Source: SHNJ01 sp964458615 (GTDB taxonomy: Bacteria; Pseudomonadota; Alphaproteobacteria; SHNJ01). Taken from it: DNA of 18,258 bases. The notes under the pieces were generated by a model. That model made no database searches. It saw only the letters and a list, made by a program, of their open reading frames with translations, and was not told the origin of the DNA. A program made the translations under genes and the position numbers. Position 1 is the stretch's first letter. Each line of letters opens with the position of its first letter. Below are positions 8,822 to 15,189 of the stretch, piece by piece. Location of the stretch: the NCBI GenBank assembly GCA_964458615.1, contig CAYWJR010000029.1:1-18258 (forward strand). The letters run 5' to 3'.

Positions 8822-8850
8822 GATATACATATTCACCGCCGTTTCGTCAA
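8822..8850 (-). promoter_or_regulatory. Putative sigma-70 promoter of the 616-residue gene
   Basis: On the minus strand TTGACG (8850-8845, five of six to consensus) is 17 bases from TATATC (8827-8822). The predicted start near 8815 leaves a leader of about 43 bases before the ATG at 8772. Confidence 0.55.
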
Positions 8851-8866
8851 TTGGCGGTTTGTGAAT
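8831..8866. repeat. Inverted repeat centred on a -35 element
   Basis: ACCGCC (8835-8840) and GGCGGT (8853-8858) form a perfect dyad with a 12-base centre that holds the -35 element of the minus-strand promoter. Longer outer arms ATTCAC (8831-8836) and GTGAAT (8861-8866) also pair, giving a 10-bp stem if GTTT bulges out. As DNA it could be an operator; as RNA it lies upstream of the predicted minus-strand start and so would not be transcribed from that promoter. Confidence 0.5.
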
Positions 8867-8888
8867 TTGCCGCCGCCTGGGTACGAAT

Positions 8889-8917
8889 TTGTCGTCATTC
8901 GCGCTTTATTCTTTAAA
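8889..8917 (+). promoter_or_regulatory. Weak candidate promoter of murJ
   Basis: TTGTCG (8889-8894) lies 17 bases before TTTAAA (8912-8917); each has four of six consensus bases. It would start transcription near 8924, giving a leader of about 26 bases before ATG 8950. No better pair was found in the divergent gap. Confidence 0.3.
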
Positions 8918-8949
8918 AAACCATTATTATCGAATAACTTAACAGCATC

Positions 8950-10509
8950 ATGGCTTTGGCTCGTTCGATTTTTACCGTCAGTGGATTTACCCTTATATCG
9001 CGCTTTTTGGGATTGGTGCGCGATATGGTCACGGCCGCGTATTTGGGCGCTGGGCCAATTGCCGATGCGGTATTTGTGGCGTTTCGTTTGCCGAATTTAT
9101 TCCGCAGTCTTTTTGCCGAAGGCGCGTTTTCAATCGCCTTCGTTCCAAAATTCACCGCCATCTTAACGCAAAAAAGCCGCGACGACGCGTTTTTATTCGC
9201 CGAACACGCGCTCGCTTTGCTGCTGGGCGCGGTTGCGGCCTTGGTGGTTGCAGGCGAAATATTCATGCCGTTTGTCATGCGCGTCATCGCGCCGGGATTT
9301 TTGGGCGATGCCGGGCAATTCGCCGATGTAGTCGCATTCGCGCGCGTCACATTCCCTTATATTCTGCTGATGTCGTTTGTGGCGTTTCAGGGCGGAATAA
9401 TGAACTCGCTTGGAAAATTTTACGCCTTCGCCGCAAGCCCGTGTATCATGAACGTCGTGATCATTGCGGCATTGATGATCGGCGCGCCGTTGGGATCGCC
9501 CGGTTATGCGTTTTGCATCGGCGTTTTGGCGGCCGGTTTCGCGCAATGCGGATGGATGGCGTATGCGATGCACACGCAACAAATCAAATTGCGCTGGCGC
9601 GCGCCGAAATTGACCGATGATGTGCGGCAAATGTTGCGCGCGGTGATGCCCGCCGCGATCGGATCCGGCGCGCTTCAGGTCAATATATTGGTGGGTATGA
9701 TGATCGGATCGTTTTTGCCCGCCGGATCGATTTCTTATTTATATTACGCCGACCGGATCAACCAATTTCCATTGGGCGTAATCGGCATCGCCATCGGCAC
9801 CGTATTGTTGCCGGTATTGTCCAAACATATCAGCGGCGGAAACGCGGACGATGCGGCGCAACAACAAAACCGCGGATTGGAAATCAGCCTGTTACTAAGC
9901 GTGCCTGCGACGGCGGCATTGTTGGTAATGCCGCATCCGGTAATCGATGTGTTGTTTTCGCGCGGCGAATTCACCGCCGATGTGGCGCGGCAAACCGCCA
10001 ACGCCTTGGCGGCGTTCGCCATCGGCTTGCCGGCTTATGTGCTGATCAAGGCGCTTAGCCCTGGATTTTTCGCGCGCGGCGATACCAAAACGCCTGTGAA
10101 AATCGCATTCGCGTGCGTTGCGATCAACACCTTGTTGAATTTATTGTTGATGGGCGTGATGCAACATGTCGGCATCGCCCTTGGCACGTCGATCGCATCG
10201 TGGCTGAATGCATACATGCTGGCATCGGCCTTGCAATCGCGCGGCCATTGGCAACCGGACGAACGGTTGAAAAAAAATATGTTCAAGATATTTTTATGCT
10301 CCGCCCTGATGGCTGTTTTTATCGCCGTGTTGCAATGGCAATTCGATCCATGGCTTGCGGGATCGTTTTTGCAAAAACTTGCGGCGCTTGTGGCGTTGGT
10401 GTTGTCCGGCATGGCGGTTTACGGCGCGCTTGTGATCGCAATCGGCGCCGTTGGAATGGCGGAATTGCGCGCGATAAAATCGCGCAAAAACGCCGCCAGC
10501 GATCAATAA
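8950..10509 (+). CDS. murJ: Lipid II flippase MurJ
   Basis: Polytopic inner-membrane MOP-superfamily protein that moves lipid II across the membrane for peptidoglycan synthesis. At 519 residues with about 14 hydrophobic helices it has the normal length. The functionally important residues known from E. coli MurJ occur at the same positions: R18, R24, D39 and R52, within SRFLGLVRD and ADAVFVAFRLPNLFR. This also fixes the start at ATG 8950. No Shine-Dalgarno is visible just upstream. The 3' end converges on a small membrane-protein gene with 18 bases between stops. Conserved gene order in alphaproteobacteria often places murJ before trpS, as here, but with an extra reversed gene between them. 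Confidence 0.97.
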   Translation: MALARSIFTVSGFTLISRFLGLVRDMVTAAYLGAGPIADAVFVAFRLPNLFRSLFAEGAFSIAFVPKFTAILTQKSRDDAFLFAEHALALLLGAVAALVVAGEIFMPFVMRVIAPGFLGDAGQFADVVAFARVTFPYILLMSFVAFQGGIMNSLGKFYAFAASPCIMNVVIIAALMIGAPLGSPGYAFCIGVLAAGFAQCGWMAYAMHTQQIKLRWRAPKLTDDVRQMLRAVMPAAIGSGALQVNILVGMMIGSFLPAGSISYLYYADRINQFPLGVIGIAIGTVLLPVLSKHISGGNADDAAQQQNRGLEISLLLSVPATAALLVMPHPVIDVLFSRGEFTADVARQTANALAAFAIGLPAYVLIKALSPGFFARGDTKTPVKIAFACVAINTLLNLLLMGVMQHVGIALGTSIASWLNAYMLASALQSRGHWQPDERLKKNMFKIFLCSALMAVFIAVLQWQFDPWLAGSFLQKLAALVALVLSGMAVYGALVIAIGAVGMAELRAIKSRKNAASDQ

Positions 10510-10533
10510 TTTTTTTACCGCAATTTTTTACCG
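10508..10533. repeat. Two-copy 13-14 bp tandem repeat at a convergent junction
   Basis: AATTTTTTTACCGC is followed directly by AATTTTTTACCGT. The first copy begins inside the murJ TAA; the second contains the TAA of the opposing gene (10530-10528 on the minus strand). The T-runs follow the murJ stop, but no GC-rich stem lies directly before them, so it is not a standard terminator. Confidence 0.7.
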
Positions 10534-11070
10534 TCCGCGTCCGCGCGCGAATTGCGCGACGCCTATTCCGACAATCCCCAATCCCAGAATCATCGGCGCG
10601 CCCGCTTGTACGTACCGGATCGGCGCGCGCATCACGCGCATTTTTTCTTGTGCGGCGAATATTTGCCGCGCTTCTTGATCCATCGCTGCGGTAAAAATCA
10701 CCGTTTCGTTTTGAATCAATGTGGACAGGGGAATATCGCTGTTATTGACCACAATCGCCAATGTTGGCGGCCGGTCGCGTTGTTCCGACAGCCATTTTTG
10801 TTTGTCGACGTCATTGTTGATTGGCGTTATTTTAATTGCCTTGCCGTCATCGGTTTTATCGACGCGGCATGTGGTTTTTTGATCGGTGACCATTTTCCCC
10901 AAAAACGGATTGGACGCATCGCCGATTTCAGGACCGATATAGACGGTTTGCCGGACGGTATCGTTTTCTTGAACCAATCCCCAAATAAACGGTACGCCAG
11001 CCAGTGATATGAACGCCCCGGCGGCGATCAATACGGGCGGGCTCAGTTTTCTTTCGGATAATGCGGTCAT
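10528..11070 (-). CDS. Unrecognised small protein with two membrane helices
   Basis: No family recognised. The protein has 180 residues: a cytoplasmic start, a membrane helix at about 11-33 (PPVLIAAGAFISLAGVPFIW), a periplasmic domain of about 120 residues, a second helix at about 156-174 and a basic end (RGRGR). Two cytoplasmic termini and a small periplasmic domain are the likely topology. I chose ATG 11070-11068 because AGGGGTG stands about 8 bases upstream and the helix follows soon after. The frame is open to 11163 and would add 31 less hydrophobic residues; nothing supports that longer form. A perfect TTGACA (11141-11136) lies upstream, but no -10 sits at a normal distance from it. The gene is alone between murJ and trpS on the opposite strand. 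Confidence 0.75.
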   Translation of the reverse strand: MTALSERKLSPPVLIAAGAFISLAGVPFIWGLVQENDTVRQTVYIGPEIGDASNPFLGKMVTDQKTTCRVDKTDDGKAIKITPINNDVDKQKWLSEQRDRPPTLAIVVNNSDIPLSTLIQNETVIFTAAMDQEARQIFAAQEKMRVMRAPIRYVQAGAPMILGLGIVGIGVAQFARGRGR

Positions 11071-11148
11071 GGATTTACACCCCTGTCGGTAATTGGAATT
11101 CATGCCGGTTATAAAGGCTTTATGTTGCAGTAATATGTCAAAAACCAG

Positions 11149-11178
11149 TTGAGTTAAAACCACGCGGGCGCTAATAAT
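11149..11178 (+). promoter_or_regulatory. Putative trpS promoter that would give a leaderless mRNA
   Basis: TTGAGT (11149-11154) is separated by 18 bases from AATAAT (11173-11178). Only six bases lie between this -10 and the trpS ATG at 11185, so the predicted start of transcription falls on or beside the A of the start codon. Confidence 0.45.
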
Positions 11179-11184
11179 CGCTGT

Positions 11185-12183
11185 ATGAAACGAATTTTAT
11201 CGGGCGTACAGCCGACCGGAAATCTGCATTTGGGCAATTATTTGGGCGCGATCCGCAATTGGGTGCGGATGCAGGATGGCGCGCAATGTTATTTTTGCAT
11301 TGTCGATTTGCATGCCATCACCGTACCGCAAGATCCCGCTGCCTTGCGCCGCGCAACACTCGAAGTCGCCGCCGCTTATATCGCTTGCGGCATCGATGCC
11401 GAAAAATCCGCCATATTCCCGCAAAGCCATGTGCCCGGCCACCCGGCATTGTCTTGGGTGTTTTCTTGCCATACGCCGCTGGGCTGGCTCAACCGGATGA
11501 CGCAATTCAAGGAAAAATCCGGCAAACACAAGGACCAGGCCGTATTGGGTCTTTATGCCTATCCCGTATTAATGGCCGCCGATATTTTATTGTATAAACC
11601 GACCCATGTGCCGGTGGGCGAAGATCAAAAACAACATTTGGAATTGGCGCGCGATATTGCCGGCGCATTTAACCGGCAATATAACGCAGAAATTTTCCCA
11701 TTGCCGGAACCGCATATTCTGGGTCTTGCCGCGCGGGTAATGTCTTTGCGCGATGGCACTAAAAAAATGTCGAAATCGGATGAATCCGATTACTCGCGCA
11801 TCAATATGACCGACGATGCCGATACCATTGCCCAAAAAATCAAAAAGGCCAAAACCGACCCGAATCCTTTGCCAACGTCCAAGGATGAATTGGCCGCCCG
11901 GCCCGAAGCCGACAATTTGCTTGGAATTTACGCGGCCCTGTCCGACCAAACCGTGGATCAGGTAATCGCCCAATTCCAAGGCCAGCAATTCTCCGCCTTT
12001 AAAAATGCCCTGACCGATTTGGCGGTTGAAAAGATCTCCCCCATCACAGCCGAGATGCGGAAATTAATGAATGACCAGACATACTTGGGCGGCATTTTGA
12101 AAAAAGGCGGGGAAAAAGCCAACATGCTGGCCAATCAAACTTTGGCACAAGTATATGATATTATTGGGTTTTACCAAAAATAA
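11185..12183 (+). CDS. trpS: Tryptophanyl-tRNA synthetase TrpS
   Basis: Class I aminoacyl-tRNA synthetase that charges tRNA-Trp in the cytoplasm. The 332 residues have the normal bacterial TrpS length. The N-terminus KRILSGVQPTGNLHLGNYLG carries the HIGH-equivalent HLGN at 15-18. GEDQKQHLELARDIA (145-159) and KMSKS at 194-198 are intact, and the C-terminal tRNA-binding helices are present. ATG 11185 is the only sensible start, since the ATP-binding motif begins ten residues later. No Shine-Dalgarno precedes it, which fits the leaderless promoter prediction. A hairpin follows about 50 bases after the stop. Confidence 0.98.
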   Translation: MKRILSGVQPTGNLHLGNYLGAIRNWVRMQDGAQCYFCIVDLHAITVPQDPAALRRATLEVAAAYIACGIDAEKSAIFPQSHVPGHPALSWVFSCHTPLGWLNRMTQFKEKSGKHKDQAVLGLYAYPVLMAADILLYKPTHVPVGEDQKQHLELARDIAGAFNRQYNAEIFPLPEPHILGLAARVMSLRDGTKKMSKSDESDYSRINMTDDADTIAQKIKKAKTDPNPLPTSKDELAARPEADNLLGIYAALSDQTVDQVIAQFQGQQFSAFKNALTDLAVEKISPITAEMRKLMNDQTYLGGILKKGGEKANMLANQTLAQVYDIIGFYQK

Positions 12184-12232
12184 CTCCGCGTCGTACCTAC
12201 TCCAATCCTACTCTGTAACAGTATGACTGGAA

Positions 12233-12257
12233 ATACGCGGGATTTCCCGGGGCGTAT
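12233..12257 (+). other. Bulged hairpin downstream of trpS
   Basis: ATACG (12233-12237) pairs with CGTAT (12253-12257). Inside it CGGG pairs with CCCG around ATTT, leaving a GGG bulge: nine pairs in all. No U-run follows, so it is not a textbook terminator. It may instead protect the 3' end of the trpS transcript. It lies in the 308-base gene-free stretch 12184-12491, which also holds a palindrome, a promoter and a structured leader. Confidence 0.4.
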
Positions 12258-12259
12258 TG

Positions 12260-12280
12260 ACCTTATACCTAATATAAGGT
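12260..12280. repeat. Inverted repeat upstream of the nfu promoter, operator-like
   Basis: ACCTTATA and TATAAGGT are perfect 8-base arms separated by CCTAA. The site is about 58 bases upstream of the -10 element at 12338. The A/T-rich dyad symmetry suits a dimeric regulator. It does not match the Fur, IscR type 1 or IscR type 2 consensus as I know them. Confidence 0.5.
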
Positions 12281-12314
12281 ATCTAACCATCGATTAACCC
12301 GATCCGAAATGGGC

Positions 12315-12343
12315 TAGTATTTCCTATTAGGATACGATATAAT
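12315..12343 (+). promoter_or_regulatory. Promoter of the nfu-bax pair with a perfect -10
   Basis: TATAAT (12338-12343) matches the sigma-70 -10 exactly. The -35 position (TAGTAT, 12315-12320, 17-base gap) is poor, suggesting help from an activator. A small dyad, TCCTA-T-TAGGA (12322-12332), lies in the spacer and could bind a regulator. Transcription would start near 12350, giving a leader of about 140 bases. Confidence 0.55.
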
Positions 12344-12353
12344 CTTAATGAAT

Positions 12354-12491
12354 GGTTAATTTTTTGGCCACACAAATTAAACCGGCCTGAACAGGGTGAT
12401 TCTAAAAACGACCGTTTGAAATTGCATGTCGAGCCAAGGGCTCTATATGACCATCTGCCCGATTATGGGCAGACCCAAAGGAACAGAATCG
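12354..12491 (+). promoter_or_regulatory. Structured 5' leader of the nfu gene
   Basis: Four inverted repeats stand in a row. GGTTAATTT pairs with AAATTAAACC with one bulge (12354-12383). AAACG-AC-CGTTT is at 12406-12417. GAGCC-AAG-GGCTC is at 12431-12443. TCTGCCC-GATTAT-GGGCAGA is at 12454-12473. The last stem ends three bases before AAAGGA (12477-12482), the Shine-Dalgarno for ATG 12492. None is followed by a U-run. The arrangement suggests control of translation or RNA stability. No known riboswitch class was recognised. Confidence 0.45.
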
Positions 12492-13043
12492 ATGTTTATA
12501 CAGACCGAAACCACACCGAACCCAGCCAGCATGAAATTTTTGCCCGATTGCATTGTTTTGGAAAATGGCGCCGCCGATTTCCCGAATTCCGATGCCGCGC
12601 AATCATCGCCGCTGGCGCAACGCCTGTTTTTGGTCGGCGGGGTAAAGGGCGTGTTTTTGGGCCATGATTTTATCACCGTCACCAAATCCGCGGACGCCGA
12701 TTGGCAAACATTGAAACCGCAAATTTTGGCGGGAATTATGGAATATTTTTCGTCCGGCCAGCCGGTCATCAACGCTGGCGCGCAATCTCCTGCGCTAAGC
12801 GGCGATCAGGTGGATGAAATTTCCGCGCAAATTATCGAATTGCTGGAAACCCGCGTGCGCCCTGCCGTCGCCATGGATGGCGGCGACATCGCATTCGACC
12901 GGTTCGAAGACGGTATTGTGTATTTGCATTTGCGCGGATCGTGCGCCGGTTGCCCGTCATCGACCGCGACATTGAAAATGGGCATTGAAAACATGCTGAA
13001 ACATTATGTGCCAGAAGTCGTCGAAGTACGGCCGGCCGCATAA
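12492..13043 (+). CDS. NifU/Nfu family iron-sulfur cluster scaffold protein
   Basis: Carries and delivers Fe-S clusters to apo-proteins. The 183 residues have the Nfu layout of alphaproteobacteria and mitochondria: an N-terminal Nfu domain (MFIQTETTPNPASMKFLP, to about residue 90), a linker, then the NifU C-terminal domain (about 105-178) with GGDIAF at 130-135. The cluster-binding CAGC pair is C151/C154. The family nearly always starts with MFIQTE, and AAAGGA stands 9 bases before ATG 12492. I therefore reject the in-frame ATG at 12426, which would add 22 unrelated residues encoded by the hairpins. The glucosaminidase gene follows after 34 bases on the same strand, probably on the same transcript. 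Confidence 0.94.
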   Translation: MFIQTETTPNPASMKFLPDCIVLENGAADFPNSDAAQSSPLAQRLFLVGGVKGVFLGHDFITVTKSADADWQTLKPQILAGIMEYFSSGQPVINAGAQSPALSGDQVDEISAQIIELLETRVRPAVAMDGGDIAFDRFEDGIVYLHLRGSCAGCPSSTATLKMGIENMLKHYVPEVVEVRPAA

Positions 13044-13077
13044 GAAGATCCAAATAAAAAAACAAAGGGGTTGGGGT

Positions 13078-14052
13078 ATGCAACGTTTACTTAGAAAAAT
13101 CAAAGGCCGGGCAGAGTTGATTTGCCTGTGTTTCTTGCTGGGTTTTTGTTTGGCGATGTTGCAAGCGCCGCGTTACAGCCCGGCAACCCAAACAATCGCA
13201 TCGCGCGACATGGCGTTTCCAAGCGGCGGAGTTTCGCTTCACGGCATTATGACCGTCGCGACACACCAGGATTTGGATCAGGTTTTTTCAGCGCAAGATT
13301 ACAATTTGCGCGATGTGTACGCCGGATCGACCGAAGTTCCGCCGATCTTTTTAACGCGCTTGCCGACCGATCTGCATTTGATCGAGCAGCCGAAAGACAA
13401 AAAAGAAATTTTTATCCAATCTATTTTGCCGCTGGTATTGTTGGTTAACGATCACATCGCCGATTCGCGCAAACGTCTATTCCGTGTTTGGGAAAAACAA
13501 TCAAGGGGCGAAAAATTGACCGATGCGGAATCCGATTTCATCGCAAAATTATCGGATGAATACGGCGTTCCCGACCGCAATTTTGAAAAATTGGCGATGC
13601 GGGTCGATATTATCCCGCCATCTTTGGCAATCGCGCAAGCCGCCGAAGAAAGCGGATGGGGCACATCCCGTTTCGTTCAGCACGGCAACGCGTTGTTCGG
13701 CCAGCAAGTATACAATTCCGAAGAAGGCATCGTGCCGCAATCGCGCGACGGCGGACGCCAGCATTTGGTAAAACGGTTCGATAATTTGTTCGCCACCGTT
13801 TTATCCTACAGCCGGAATTTAAACACCCACAACGCCTATTCGGATTTCCGCGCCAAACGCGCGCAAATGCGCAACAACCGCCAATATATGGATTCGGTGC
13901 AATTGATCGAATCGTTGGAATCTTATTCCGAACGGCGCGGCCATTACGTGCAAACCATCAAACGCATTATCCGCAGCAACGATTTGCAGGCGTTGGATCG
14001 CGCGCGTCTGGATGCCGCCAGCACCGATTACTGGCGCCAACGTTTAATTTAG
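13078..14052 (+). CDS. Bax-like membrane-anchored glucosaminidase
   Basis: Probable peptidoglycan hydrolase of the glucosaminidase (GH73-like) family seen in E. coli Bax. It would cleave the glycan strand on the periplasmic side. The 324 residues begin with a basic end and one hydrophobic helix (about 13-30), an uncleaved anchor or signal peptide. The region at 110-300 carries the family core IIPPSLAIAQAAEESGWG (178-195) and GNALFGQQ (203-210). E190 or E191 is the likely catalytic acid. AGGGG seven bases before ATG 13078 decides the start; the longer frame from 13006 would overlap nfu. The last codons form the first unit of a 14-bp tandem repeat. It converges on a polysaccharide deacetylase gene (39 bases between stops). 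Confidence 0.85.
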   Translation: MQRLLRKIKGRAELICLCFLLGFCLAMLQAPRYSPATQTIASRDMAFPSGGVSLHGIMTVATHQDLDQVFSAQDYNLRDVYAGSTEVPPIFLTRLPTDLHLIEQPKDKKEIFIQSILPLVLLVNDHIADSRKRLFRVWEKQSRGEKLTDAESDFIAKLSDEYGVPDRNFEKLAMRVDIIPPSLAIAQAAEESGWGTSRFVQHGNALFGQQVYNSEEGIVPQSRDGGRQHLVKRFDNLFATVLSYSRNLNTHNAYSDFRAKRAQMRNNRQYMDSVQLIESLESYSERRGHYVQTIKRIIRSNDLQALDRARLDAASTDYWRQRLI

Positions 14053-14082
14053 AACGTTTGATTTAAGGCGTTTGATTTAACA
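14041..14082. repeat. Three-copy 14-bp tandem repeat at a convergent junction
   Basis: CGTTTAATTTAGAA, CGTTTGATTTAAGG and CGTTTGATTTAACA stand head to tail. The first copy encodes the last residues and the TAG of the glucosaminidase gene. The next two lie in the gap and carry TAA at the equivalent place. A unit of 14 is not a multiple of three, so gain or loss of copies shifts frame but always leaves a stop. Confidence 0.8.
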
Positions 14083-14091
14083 GGAACACAA

Positions 14092-15105
14092 TCAATCTTC
14101 GGATGGCGGCACGATATATTGCATGCCCAGCCATTTCCAGCGGTTTGATTCCGCATCCATCGCGGTGCAATTGATCCGCACGCGGCCTTTGCCGAACGGT
14201 TTGGCGAATGTCAAATCGGCTGTCCCACCGTTTATCTGCATGCCCACCGAATCCTGGCCGGATGCATAACAATTCATGCCTTTGATGTCTTGGGCGGATT
14301 GGAATTTTATTCGAATCTTCGGCGGGTTTTCGGCCAACACCGAATCGGCGGGGAAAATTTCCGAAATCCGCAACGGCATTGCGCGCGCGGCTGTTAAAAA
14401 ACGGTCGATCGATCCATAATTTTCATTCAACGAAAAACGCGGTATCGCGTTTAATCCGCCCGCCTTGTGCAAAACGCCGGATTGCTGGCCGAATGTGGCG
14501 CGAAAGGCGAATTTTTCAACCGCGCGCATCGAATCCGCGTTGAATTCGCCGTATGGATAGGCGAATAAATCCGGTTCAAACCCAAGTTCTTGTTTGAACC
14601 GCCGCTGCGATGCGATGATTTCCTGAGCGATTTGTTGCGCGCTTAGGACCGGAAAATGCGGGTGCGATTTGGAATGATTGCCGATGGTGACAAGCCCGCT
14701 TTTGTGCAATTCGCGCAATTGATCCCAATTCATATATGCCGTCCCGCCGCGGTCGATATCGTCGGTTGTAACGAATAATGTGAACGGAATGCGCGCGCGT
14801 TTAAAACGCGGCCAGGCGGCTGTGTAAACCGATGCGGCTGCATCGTCTATCGTAATGCCGACTGTGTAATCCGGTAAATTTTCGCCCGCCTTTATGGCGG
14901 CGGTTATTTTATCGACCGGCCAAATATTGTATTTGCCCGATTGCATGGCGCGCAAATGCGATTCGAATTGTTCGATCGTCACGCTGGTGGTTGGGTAATT
15001 TTCTTCGCCAAAACGGTGATACATGAAAATCACGGCATGATCCGCTGCCATGGCCGGGGCGGCGTATAATAAAACCGTCAATATGAAAACCGATAACCGG
15101 CGCAC
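14092..15105 (-). CDS. Secreted polysaccharide deacetylase (NodB fold)
   Basis: Removes acetyl groups from an amino-sugar polymer, probably peptidoglycan or an exopolysaccharide. Of 337 residues, 1-20 are a signal peptide (VLLYAAPAMA, cleavage before ADH). The NodB domain (about 22-235) has the metal-binding Asp pair D87/D88 in GITIDDAAAS, the His pair H144/H148 in GNHSKSHPHF and FAYPYGEF at 181-188. The usual TFDDG is TIDDA here. A C-terminal region of about 95 residues looks beta-rich and Ig-like and has cysteines C279 and C313. The start is GTG 15105-15103 behind AAAGGTGA. It converges on the Bax-like gene and diverges from the nitroreductase gene. Confidence 0.88.
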   Translation of the reverse strand: MRRLSVFILTVLLYAAPAMAADHAVIFMYHRFGEENYPTTSVTIEQFESHLRAMQSGKYNIWPVDKITAAIKAGENLPDYTVGITIDDAAASVYTAAWPRFKRARIPFTLFVTTDDIDRGGTAYMNWDQLRELHKSGLVTIGNHSKSHPHFPVLSAQQIAQEIIASQRRFKQELGFEPDLFAYPYGEFNADSMRAVEKFAFRATFGQQSGVLHKAGGLNAIPRFSLNENYGSIDRFLTAARAMPLRISEIFPADSVLAENPPKIRIKFQSAQDIKGMNCYASGQDSVGMQINGGTADLTFAKPFGKGRVRINCTAMDAESNRWKWLGMQYIVPPSED

Positions 15106-15121
15106 GAATCACCTTTAAAAA

Positions 15122-15150
15122 TTGTCTTGCTGGCTTAGTTGTACTATATC
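15122..15150 (+). promoter_or_regulatory. Putative promoter of the rutE-tsaB-rimI operon
   Basis: TTGTCT (15122-15127) and TATATC (15145-15150) are 17 bases apart, each with four of six consensus bases. A start near 15157 fits the strong AAGGAG at 15177-15182. Confidence 0.4.
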
Positions 15151-15171
15151 CATAGGTTAGAAATTAGTAAA
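15143..15171 (-). promoter_or_regulatory. Putative promoter of the polysaccharide deacetylase gene
   Basis: On the minus strand TTTACT (15171-15166) is 17 bases from TATAGT (15148-15143, five of six). Its -10 overlaps the -10 of the plus-strand promoter over 15145-15148. A leader of about 30 bases would carry the AAAGGTGA ribosome site. Confidence 0.45.
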
Positions 15172-15189
15172 TCCACAAGGAGAATGCCC

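Noticed and set aside
10456..10516. Intrinsic terminator for murJ from the GCGCGAT/ATCGCGC stem and the T-run
   Set aside because: The stem is inside the coding region and more than 20 bases from the T-run, so it does not form a standard terminator.
11071..11163. Longer 211-residue form of the small membrane protein
   Set aside because: ATG 11070 has a good ribosome site and the helix follows naturally; the extra 31 residues have no support.
12426..12491. N-terminal extension or upstream peptide before the nfu start
   Set aside because: The 22 residues do not resemble the Nfu family start, there is no ribosome site at 12426, and the bases are explained by two hairpins.
12184..12491. A tRNA, tmRNA or known riboswitch in the trpS-nfu gap
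   Set aside because: No cloverleaf, no CCA end, and no conserved core of a riboswitch class that I know; only the stems and promoter described.
13006..13077. Earlier start for the Bax-like gene, overlapping nfu
   Set aside because: AGGGG stands at proper distance from ATG 13078, and the extra residues are very basic antisense-like sequence overlapping nfu.
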